From NCBI RefSeq assembly GCF_025398735.1, contig NZ_CP104694.1, forward strand, positions 6,041,465 to 6,105,464: a DNA stretch of 64,000 bases. Reading direction: 5' to 3'. This DNA comes from Tahibacter amnicola (GTDB lineage: Bacteria > Pseudomonadota > Gammaproteobacteria > Xanthomonadales > Rhodanobacteraceae). Positions within the stretch are counted from its first letter, which is position 1. Each line of letters opens with the position of its first letter. The notes below the pieces were generated by a model. It did no database searches. It was not told the origin of the DNA and saw only the letters and a program-made list of their open reading frames with translations. Both the position numbers and the translations under genes were made by a program. Positions 53,887 through 61,034 of the stretch are shown piece after piece.

Positions 53887-54903
53887 TCAGTCGAAATCCG
53901 CTTTCAGCACCACGCGGTAGCGCGCCTTGCCGGCCGCCAGGTGCGCCAGCGCGTCGTTGACCCGGGACATGGGAAATACCTCGATCTGCGGCGCGATCGC
54001 GTGCCGCGCACAGAAGCCAAGCATGGTCTCAACGGTAGCGGGACTGCCGACCGGCGAGCCGCCCACCGACTTCTGCCCGCCGATCAGACTGAAGGCCGGC
54101 AGCTGGATCGGCTCCAGCACCGCGCCGACAAAATGCAGCCGGCCGCGCGGTGCCAGTGCCGCCGTGAACGCGGGCCATTCCAGCGCCACGTTGACGGTGA
54201 CGAGGATGAAGTCGAAATAGCCTGCCCAGCGCTTGATCGCGGACTTGTCGTTGCTCGGTACGACCTGGTGCGCACCGAGCGCCATCGCTTCGTCGCGCTT
54301 GGCTTCGCTGGAGGTAAAAGCGGTGACCTCACAGCCCCAGCGGCGCAGAAACTGGATGGCGAGATGCCCCAGCCCGCCGATGCCGACCACCCCGACCCGG
54401 TCTGTCGGCTTCACGCCGGCCAGCAGGATCGGGTTGAACACCGTGATGCCGCCGCAGAAGAGCGGGCCGCAGGCCTCCGACGCCAGGCTTTCCGGCAGCG
54501 GCGTGACCCAGAGCCAATGGCTGCGCACACGCTCGGCGAATCCCCCGTGGCGACCGACAATCGTTTCCTGGCTGCTACCGCACAGGTGCTGGTCGCCGCG
54601 CAGGCAGGAATGGCAATACTGGCAACTGCCGGAAAACCACCCCAGCCCCACGCGCTGCCCCACCTCCCGCCCTTTCACCGCCGCACCACAGGCCACGATG
54701 CGGCCGACGATCTCGTGGCCGGGAACGAACGGATACGTGGTGCGGCCCCACTCGTTGTCGCGCATGGAGAGATCGGAGTGGCACAGGCCGCAGTAGTCGA
54801 CGGCGATCTCCACCTCGTCGGCGCCCAGCGGGCCCGTCGTGTAGGTGAATGGTTCCAGCGGCGCTCCCGCGGCCGGCGCGGCCCAGGCTCGTATCGTCGA
54901 CAT
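53887..54903 (-). CDS. Zinc-dependent NAD(P) alcohol dehydrogenase (cinnamyl/YahK type)
   Basis: The 338-residue medium-chain dehydrogenase has the catalytic zinc ligands in YCGLCHSDLS (Cys41), PGHEIVGRI (His63) and the Cys near residue 150 (PLFCGGITVF). The structural zinc cluster is Cys94, 97, 100 and 108 (SGSCQYCHSCLRGDQHLC). The Rossmann motif is VGIGGLGHLAIQF near residue 174. The YahK/cinnamyl-alcohol-dehydrogenase branch reduces a broad set of aldehydes, normally with NADPH. The ATG at 54903 precedes the short polar start MSTIRAWAA. It stands alone between dsbC and the SPOR-like gene. Confidence 0.92.
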   Translation of the reverse strand: MSTIRAWAAPAAGAPLEPFTYTTGPLGADEVEIAVDYCGLCHSDLSMRDNEWGRTTYPFVPGHEIVGRIVACGAAVKGREVGQRVGLGWFSGSCQYCHSCLRGDQHLCGSSQETIVGRHGGFAERVRSHWLWVTPLPESLASEACGPLFCGGITVFNPILLAGVKPTDRVGVVGIGGLGHLAIQFLRRWGCEVTAFTSSEAKRDEAMALGAHQVVPSNDKSAIKRWAGYFDFILVTVNVALEWPAFTAALAPRGRLHFVGAVLEPIQLPAFSLIGGQKSVGGSPVGSPATVETMLGFCARHAIAPQIEVFPMSRVNDALAHLAAGKARYRVVLKADFD

Positions 54904-54984
54904 GGCGGTGCCTCCTGAGAGATGGACCCGGCAAGAGTAATCCACGACCGGCATCGGCGACGGCGTCTGTTCCGCCACCCTCAC

Positions 54985-55653
54985 TCAGAAGCAGGTGACC
55001 GGCTGTTCCTTCAGCTCCGTCAGTTCGCTCAGGTGCGCATGCCAGTTGACCGGCCGGGCGGGGTCTTCGGCGAAGTCGATCCAGTAGACCGGCAGGTCCT
55101 CCGTGCGCTGGATCAACTGCGGGGTGAATCCCAGGCCGGCGATTTCGGTGCGCCGGCGCTCGGCGTTGTTCTGGTCGCGGAACAGGCCGAGCGAAATGGT
55201 GTTCTGCTGGTCGCCTGCCGTGACGACGTAGTAATCGCGGACACCCTTGGTGGACAGCTGCCGCGCGACGCCCAGCGCCTGTTCACGGCTGGCGAGTGCC
55301 GGAATGTAGACCCAGTAGCCCCGCGGCTGGGTGGTGCGGGCCTCGCGCGACTGGATCCGCCGCACCAGCGGCGCCAGCTTGTTCATCACGTTGCGCACAT
55401 CCGCCTGCGAAGGCAATGGACCAATGCTGCGGCACACTTCCGTGCCGGCCACGGCACGGGTCACCGGCGCTTCGGCCAGCTCGGAATTGGCGGCATCGCC
55501 GGCCGGTTCGCGCTCGGCCAGGAGTTCCAGCCGCGTGATACCCGCATCGGTGGCCTCGAAATCCGCCTGCCTCGCCTTGGGCATGAAGTACAGCCAGCTG
55601 GCAGCCCCGAGATTCAGGGCCAGCAGAAGCATGAACAGGGCGCGCAGGAACAT
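54985..55653 (-). CDS. Membrane-anchored SPOR-like domain protein
   Basis: The 222-residue protein has one N-terminal membrane segment (FLRALFMLLLALNLGAASWL) and a periplasmic C-domain. About residues 110-185 follow the SPOR pattern of two alpha-beta repeats: GYWVYIPALASREQALGVAR, VVTAGDQQNTISLGLFRDQN and NAERRRTEIAGLGFTPQLIQ. SPOR domains bind denuded peptidoglycan at division sites. The domain is diverged, so sugar binding is not certain. It follows coaX by 37 bp, the birA-coaX-SPOR order I recall from other Xanthomonadales. Confidence 0.8.
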   Translation of the reverse strand: MFLRALFMLLLALNLGAASWLYFMPKARQADFEATDAGITRLELLAEREPAGDAANSELAEAPVTRAVAGTEVCRSIGPLPSQADVRNVMNKLAPLVRRIQSREARTTQPRGYWVYIPALASREQALGVARQLSTKGVRDYYVVTAGDQQNTISLGLFRDQNNAERRRTEIAGLGFTPQLIQRTEDLPVYWIDFAEDPARPVNWHAHLSELTELKEQPVTCF

Positions 55654-55690
55654 CCGATCGGGGCAGCCTGGAGTCGGGGGTCGGCGGATT

Positions 55691-56452
55691 CTACCGGTTC
55701 GGCAATGGCTTGGCGCAGCCGGAGCGCGCCATGACGGCCAGACCGCGCAGCACCAGGTCCGGCTCGATCCGCGACGGCACCCGCACCAGTGGCGCCAGCT
55801 CGGCGGCCGCGCCACCGGCGATCACCAACACCGGCGGATGCGCCATCCGGGCAGCGGCAGTGGCATAGAAGCGCTCGACCAGGGCGGCCGCCGCCAGCCA
55901 GCAACCGGAGCGGACAGCATCTTCCGTATCGGCGGCCATCTCCACGGTCAGCGCGGTCGAGGAGGCGCTGACCCGCGCCGTGGCCCCCAGCAGGGCCTCC
56001 TGCATCAGCATCGGGCTAGGCGCGATCAGACCGCCGCCATGCCGGCCGTCGGCGTCGAGCGCATCCAGCACCAGGGCCGTGCCGACACTGGCCAGCACAA
56101 CGGGCACGGCTGCCCTGGCATGCAGCGCGATCATCGCGACGAAGCGGTCGACGCCCAGCTTTTCCGGCGTGGCGTACGCCGAGTGCACACCGCAGGCCGA
56201 TGCCGCACTGGCGATGAACTCCGGCTCCACGCCGACGCAGGCGTGGATCGCCTGCGCCAGCTCCGCCTCCAGGCGCGGCCGCGCGACCGATGCCACCAGC
56301 GCGCGCCCGATCGGTGGCGCCTGCCGCCACAGCACTTCCAGCTGCGGTTGCAGCGGCCGCGAGTGATCGACCGGCTCGCCGACAGTCAGCGTGTCGCCCT
56401 CCGCCCAGGCCCATTTCAGGCGCGAATTGCCCAGGTCAACCAGAAGATTCAT
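55691..56452 (-). CDS. coaX: Type III pantothenate kinase
   Basis: CoaX catalyses the first step of coenzyme A synthesis, phosphorylating pantothenate, and unlike CoaA is not inhibited by CoA. The 253-residue ASKHA-fold protein has the phosphate loop LLVDLGNSRLKWAW at the N-terminus, LGVDRFVAMIALHARA near residue 100, and SVGTALVLDALDADGRHGGG leading to LIAPSPMLM. The ATG at 56452 overlaps the birA stop as ATGA, the classic birA-coaX coupling. Confidence 0.95.
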   Translation of the reverse strand: MNLLVDLGNSRLKWAWAEGDTLTVGEPVDHSRPLQPQLEVLWRQAPPIGRALVASVARPRLEAELAQAIHACVGVEPEFIASAASACGVHSAYATPEKLGVDRFVAMIALHARAAVPVVLASVGTALVLDALDADGRHGGGLIAPSPMLMQEALLGATARVSASSTALTVEMAADTEDAVRSGCWLAAAALVERFYATAAARMAHPPVLVIAGGAAAELAPLVRVPSRIEPDLVLRGLAVMARSGCAKPLPNR

Positions 56453-57417
56453 GTCCTGCGTACCGTGACTTCGGCGCTGTCGAAACGCACGATCGTAGCG
56501 CCCTGGCGTAGACAAAGCGCGCCGCGGTCGTCCACGCCGGCGCCGATGCCCGACTGCACACCGCGTGGATCGGCCACGGCCAGAGCCTGGTCACGCAGCA
56601 CATCCAGCGCTTCGAAACGCGACTGGAATGCCGCGAATCCATCCCGTTCAAAGGTATCCAGGTCCTCCACGAGCCGGTCGAGCAGCGCGGCGATGACCGT
56701 GTTGCGCGAGGGCACGGCCCGACACACCGTGGCCAGATCGATGGCGGGCTGGTCGATCGAAGCACGCGCGGCATCGGGCAGCTGCACATTCACTCCGATG
56801 CCGATCACCGCATGGCAGGGGCCGAGGAACTCGCCGCCGAGTTCCACCAGGATGCCCGCCAGCTTCGCCCCGTCCGCCAGGACGTCATTGGGCCATTTCA
56901 GGCCGACGCCGCTGGCACCCACGGCACGGACCGCCTCGGCGACCGCAACGCCGACGACAAGACTCAGGCCGGACAACGCCCCCATGCCGGCATCAAAACG
57001 CCGCAACAGGGACAGATATACATTGGAACACGCCGGCGACTGCCAAGCCCGCCCGCGGCGCCCACGCCCCGCGCTCTGCCGTTCCGCAGTGCAGACAGAC
57101 AGATCCGGCAACGTCGCTGCACGCCGCATCCACTCGCTGTTGGTGGAATCGATCTCCCAGTGCACGTCGATCACACCCAACCGCGCCCGCCCGTGAGCGC
57201 TCATCGCCCCGCGGATGCGGTCTGGATCCAGCAACTCCACCGGTGCCGCAAGGTGATACCCCTGCCCCGCGGCTCCTTCGACGGGAAGGCCAGCCGCGCG
57301 CAATTCCTCGATGCGTTTCCAGACCGCGGCCCGCGTCACGCCGAAGCGCGCGGCAAGGGCGCTGCCTGAGCAGGCTTTGCCGTCTGACAATGCCAAGACC
57401 AGTTCTTTTGGCTGCAT
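56449..57417 (-). CDS. birA: Biotin-[acetyl-CoA-carboxylase] ligase / biotin operon repressor
   Basis: BirA attaches biotin to the carboxyl-carrier protein and, with its DNA-binding domain, can repress biotin genes. The 322-residue protein has an N-terminal winged helix (GSALAARFGVTRAAVWKRIE, residues 18-37). The ligase domain has STNSEWMRRA near residue 90, the biotinyl-AMP loop SAGRGRRGRAWQSP near 113, and GVGLKWPNDVLADGAKLAGI. A C-terminal SH3-like part ends it. The ATG at 57417 shares its base with the plsY stop (TGATG); an in-frame ATG three codons upstream has its ribosome site too close. Confidence 0.95.
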   Translation of the reverse strand: MQPKELVLALSDGKACSGSALAARFGVTRAAVWKRIEELRAAGLPVEGAAGQGYHLAAPVELLDPDRIRGAMSAHGRARLGVIDVHWEIDSTNSEWMRRAATLPDLSVCTAERQSAGRGRRGRAWQSPACSNVYLSLLRRFDAGMGALSGLSLVVGVAVAEAVRAVGASGVGLKWPNDVLADGAKLAGILVELGGEFLGPCHAVIGIGVNVQLPDAARASIDQPAIDLATVCRAVPSRNTVIAALLDRLVEDLDTFERDGFAAFQSRFEALDVLRDQALAVADPRGVQSGIGAGVDDRGALCLRQGATIVRFDSAEVTVRRT

Positions 57418-58040
57418 CAGCGCCATTTCCTGAATAGGCGCCGGAACAGACGCGCGCGCTCGAAGCGGTACTCCACGCCACGGCGCAGGCGGACCAGGTT
57501 CCCGCGATGCGTCCACACCAGGAGCGCCGCCGAGGCCAGCGCAAAGAGCAGCTGCGTGCGATCAGCCGGTACCAGGAGGGCCACGGCAACCGGATACACG
57601 ACGGACGCCGTCACGGTCGCCAGTCCGACGTAGCCGGTGCCCGTCAGCACCAGCAACCACGCCCCCAGGAGCGGCAGCACCATTACCGGGTGCAGGGCCA
57701 GCACCACGCCGACGAGCGTCGCCGCGCCCTTGCCGCCGCGGAATCCGAAAAACACCGGGAAGACATGCCCGAGCACGGCCGCGAATCCGCAGGACCAGGC
57801 AACGGCGGGATTCTGGGCCGCAGCGTACAGGCCCACTGCCGCCGCCAGGGCTCCCTTGCCGATATCGATGATCACCACGCCCAGCGCGAAACGCCAGCCG
57901 CGCGTCCGCAGCGCATTGGTGCCGCCGGCGTTGCCGCTGCCCTGCGTGCGAATGTCCACGCCCTGGCGCCGGCCGAGGACCAGGCTGCCGGAAACGGAGC
58001 CGAGCAGGTAGGCGATCACGAGCTTGAATAGGAAGATCAT
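57417..58040 (-). CDS. plsY: Acyl-phosphate glycerol-3-phosphate acyltransferase
   Basis: PlsY makes lysophosphatidic acid from acyl-phosphate in the inner membrane. The 207-residue protein has five or so membrane helices and the family motifs SVSGSLVLGRRQGVDIRTQG followed by SGNAGGTNALRTRG, then GHVFPVFFGFRGGKGAATLV with the substrate-binding glycines, and WTHRGNLVRLRRGVE near the C-terminus. The ATG at 58040 is chosen because the first helix (IFLFKLVIAYLLGSV) follows directly. It is divergent from pgk across 187 bp. Confidence 0.95.
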   Translation of the reverse strand: MIFLFKLVIAYLLGSVSGSLVLGRRQGVDIRTQGSGNAGGTNALRTRGWRFALGVVIIDIGKGALAAAVGLYAAAQNPAVAWSCGFAAVLGHVFPVFFGFRGGKGAATLVGVVLALHPVMVLPLLGAWLLVLTGTGYVGLATVTASVVYPVAVALLVPADRTQLLFALASAALLVWTHRGNLVRLRRGVEYRFERARLFRRLFRKWR

Positions 58041-58227
58041 GCCGCGTCCGCAGCCCAGGCCGAACGCGAAGCCTAAGCGATCGGCCCGCCAGCGGGATAG
58101 CCGCGCCCGCCGGTTGCGACACCCCGTTGTTTGCATTGCGCACGGCGCCCCGCTGTAATTCGCGGCTTGGCCAAGCGCCCTTCCCGGCCGCCCTTTTCCG
58201 CCCGCCCCTTCCGAATGGAGTCCTTCG

Positions 58228-59403
58228 ATGCCCATCCTGCGCATGACCGAACTTGATCTGGCCGACAAGCGCGTCCTGATCCGTGAAGACCTCAACGTGC
58301 CGCTCAAGGACGGTCGCATCACCGCGACGCAGCGCCTGGATGCCGCGCTGCCGACCATCCTGCGCGCCCGCGACGCCGGCGCCCGCGTGATGGTGATGTC
58401 GCATCTGGGGCGCCCGAAAGAAGGCGTGTTCGAGGAAAGCGAATCGCTCGCACCGGTCGCCGCCTGGTTGAGCGAGGCGCTGGGCAGCCAGGTGCGCCTG
58501 GTGCGTGACTATCTTGATGGCGTCGAAGTCAACAAAGGCGAAGTGGTACTTCTGGAAAATTGCCGCATGAATCCCGGCGAGAACAAGGACGACGAAGCCC
58601 TTTCCCGGCGCTACGCCGCACTTTGCGACATCTTCGTCATGGATGCTTTCGGCACCGCGCATCGCGCGCAGGCCTCCACGCACGGCGTGATCCGCCAGGC
58701 CAAGGTCGCCTGCGGCGGCCCACTGCTGATGGCCGAGCTGGATGCACTGGCCAAGGCCCTGGAACAACCGGCGCGCCCGCTGCTGGCGATCGTCGCGGGC
58801 TCCAAGGTGTCGACCAAGCTCCTGCTGCTGGAAACGCTGATCCAGAAGGTCGACCAGCTCATCGTCGGCGGCGGCATCGCCAACACCTTTATCGCCGCCA
58901 GCGGTCACCCGGTCGGAAAATCGCTGGTCGAACTCGACCTGCTCGATGCGGCACGCAAGATCATGGCCGATGCGAAATCGCGTGGCGGTGAAGTGCCTGT
59001 GCCGACCGACGTGGTCGTCGCGCCCGCGTTCGCGGCCGATGCACCGGCGACCGTCAAGCGCGTCGAAGACGTCAGCGCCGACGACATGATCCTGGATATT
59101 GGCCCCGAGACCGCCGGCCGCTATGCCCAGATGATCGCCAAGGCCGGCTCGGTGGTGTGGAACGGCCCGGTCGGCGTGTTCGAGTTCGACGCGTTCGGCA
59201 AGGGCACGCAGCGCCTGGCGGATGCGATCGCCAACTCGAAGGCCTTCTCCATCGCCGGCGGCGGCGACACGCTCGCCGCCGTCGAAAAGTACGGCGTGGA
59301 AGACAAGATCAGCTACATCTCCACCGGCGGCGGCGCCTTCCTGGAATTCCTGGAAGGCAAGGAACTGCCCGCCGTGGCCGCGCTGCGCGCCCGCGCCGGC
59401 TAG
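58228..59403 (+). CDS. pgk: Phosphoglycerate kinase
   Basis: Pgk transfers phosphate between 1,3-bisphosphoglycerate and ADP in glycolysis. The 391-residue protein has [30 protein letters not shown] and [12 protein letters not shown] in the substrate domain. [19 protein letters not shown] and [11 protein letters not shown] follow, and the nucleotide end is [18 protein letters not shown] and [19 protein letters not shown] stands seven bases before the ATG. It is a single-gene unit here; in many relatives pgk is with gap or fba, which are not in this window. Confidence 0.97.
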   Translation: MPILRMTELDLADKRVLIREDLNVPLKDGRITATQRLDAALPTILRARDAGARVMVMSHLGRPKEGVFEESESLAPVAAWLSEALGSQVRLVRDYLDGVEVNKGEVVLLENCRMNPGENKDDEALSRRYAALCDIFVMDAFGTAHRAQASTHGVIRQAKVACGGPLLMAELDALAKALEQPARPLLAIVAGSKVSTKLLLLETLIQKVDQLIVGGGIANTFIAASGHPVGKSLVELDLLDAARKIMADAKSRGGEVPVPTDVVVAPAFAADAPATVKRVEDVSADDMILDIGPETAGRYAQMIAKAGSVVWNGPVGVFEFDAFGKGTQRLADAIANSKAFSIAGGGDTLAAVEKYGVEDKISYISTGGGAFLEFLEGKELPAVAALRARAG

Positions 59404-59440
59404 GGCCGCCGCAAGCGGGCTCTACCGCCGTCGCGGACCC

Positions 59441-59467
59441 CATTGGCCCCGGTTTCCGGGGCCAATG
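59441..59467. terminator. Perfect 12-bp hairpin after pgk
   Basis: CATTGGCCCCGG (59441-59452) and CCGGGGCCAATG (59456-59467) pair perfectly around TTT. No T-run follows on the plus strand, so it may be a non-canonical terminator or a 3'-end stabilising structure for pgk mRNA. Confidence 0.55.
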
Positions 59468-59548
59468 GTGTGAACGGTCGTAAACAGTGTTACCGGTGGT
59501 CAAAAGACGCCGACCAGCACGCAGAATCGGCGCAATTCCGGGCCTAGG

Positions 59549-60979
59549 ATGCCCCTACTCTCCCTGCGTCGTCGTGTCATGGCGTTCACTCGTTTTGCCC
59601 TGCTGTTGGCCCTGCTTCCCGCGGCTGCGTCCGTCGCCGCGCCCGTCGAAGGCTCTCTGGAACTGCTGTGGGGGGATGCGGACCCCGGCTCGGAGGCCGC
59701 CACCCAGTTCCGGGTGAACCTGGTCGATGACGCCGGCCACCGCTACGCGCTCGACCCCGACCAGGCACTGGCAGCCGCCGGCGATCTCTACAGCCTGGTA
59801 GGCCAGCGCGTCGCCGTCGAGCTCAACGAAGCGGCCGCGTTGCCGTCCGGACTCAAGGCCGAGGCCATTGTTCCGGCGTCGCTGGAATTCTCGCCGAGGG
59901 CCGCGCCGCAACCGTTGATCAGCGGCACGACGGTGTGGATCACCATCCTGTGCAAGTTCAACGACATCGCCACCGAACAGAAGCCGGTGTCGTACTTCGC
60001 CGGGCAGTACGGCAATGCCACCGGGCAGCTCGATCACTACTGGCGCGAAGTGTCGTACAACAAGATCAATCTCACCGGCAGCAGCGCCTATGGATGGTTC
60101 ACGCTGCCGCAACCGCGTTCGTTCTACGTGCCTTCCGGCGGCAGCGCCAACCTCGGCCAGCTGTTCACCGACTGCACCAACGCGGCGAATGCGACGGTCA
60201 ATTTCGCCGTGAACGGCGGCGCCCAGGGCATCAACATGATGTTCAACGGCGACCTGGATGGCTTTGCCTGGGGCGGCAGCCGCTGCGCGACGCTCGACGG
60301 CGTGAACAAATGCTGGAGCTCGACCTGGAACCCGCCGTGGTCGTTCAACAACTCCGCACCGCTCAGTCATGAAATGGGCCATGGCTACGGCCTGCCCCAC
60401 GCGAACAATTCCGACGGCGATTCCGATCCCTACGACAACCCCTGGGATGTGATGAGCAGCGCCTGGAACAATGCGACCAGCGATGCCACCTACGGCGTGC
60501 TGGCCAAGCACCTGAACATGTACTCGCGTGAACGCCTGGGCTTCGTCGACGCGGCGCGCAAGCAGACGATTTCGACCGACGGCGTGTACGCGCTGGAACT
60601 TGATCGCGCCAGCCTCATCGGCTCGACCAAGCTGCAGGTGGTGCAGGTCATGCTGGCCGGCCAGCCCAACTCCCACTACTACATCATCGAAGCGCGCAAG
60701 CGCGTGGGCAACTACGACGGCAACCTCGCCGGCGACGCGGTGATCATCCATGAGGTGAACACTACGCGCGGCGAACCCTCATGGAGCGTCGACGCGCAAA
60801 CCCCGCCGGCCAATGTGGCCAACAATGAAGGTTCGATGTTCAAGGTCGGCGAAACCTACACGGCACCCAACAACGCCTTCAGCGTGCGCGTCGACACGGC
60901 AACGACCAACGGTTTCACGATCACCGTGACCCGCGGCAACGTCGCCAACGACACGATCTTCAAGAACGGTTTCCAGTAA
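59549..60979 (+). CDS. Secreted M6-like zinc metalloprotease
   Basis: The 476-residue product starts with a signal peptide (MPLLSLRRRVMAFTRFALLL, cleavage near residue 31). It has the zinc motif HEMGHGYGLPH at residues 274-284 (HExxHxxxxxH, gluzincin/metzincin-like), followed by a Met-containing turn candidate PWDVMSS. This pattern and the aromatic WxST/WNPPW context resemble immune-inhibitor-A/M6 peptidases. The N-terminal 110 residues may be a propeptide. The C-terminus ends DTIFKNGFQ, a short hydrophobic motif I associate with secreted Xanthomonadales proteins. It is a strong candidate client of the xps system. An alternative start is the ATG at 59579. Confidence 0.8.
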   Translation: MPLLSLRRRVMAFTRFALLLALLPAAASVAAPVEGSLELLWGDADPGSEAATQFRVNLVDDAGHRYALDPDQALAAAGDLYSLVGQRVAVELNEAAALPSGLKAEAIVPASLEFSPRAAPQPLISGTTVWITILCKFNDIATEQKPVSYFAGQYGNATGQLDHYWREVSYNKINLTGSSAYGWFTLPQPRSFYVPSGGSANLGQLFTDCTNAANATVNFAVNGGAQGINMMFNGDLDGFAWGGSRCATLDGVNKCWSSTWNPPWSFNNSAPLSHEMGHGYGLPHANNSDGDSDPYDNPWDVMSSAWNNATSDATYGVLAKHLNMYSRERLGFVDAARKQTISTDGVYALELDRASLIGSTKLQVVQVMLAGQPNSHYYIIEARKRVGNYDGNLAGDAVIIHEVNTTRGEPSWSVDAQTPPANVANNEGSMFKVGETYTAPNNAFSVRVDTATTNGFTITVTRGNVANDTIFKNGFQ

Positions 60980-61001
60980 GCCGCGTCATCCCAGGTGAAA
61001 G

Positions 61002-61032
61002 ACGGCCCGCGCATCGCTGCGCGGGCCGTTTT
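61002..61032 (+). terminator. Intrinsic terminator between convergent genes
   Basis: ACGGCCCGCGCA (61002-61013) and TGCGCGGGCCGT (61018-61029) form a perfect 12-bp stem with loop TCGC, followed by TTTT and GCTT on the plus strand. It terminates the metalloprotease gene and lies just past the receptor stop on the other strand. Confidence 0.88.
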
Positions 61033-61034
61033 GC

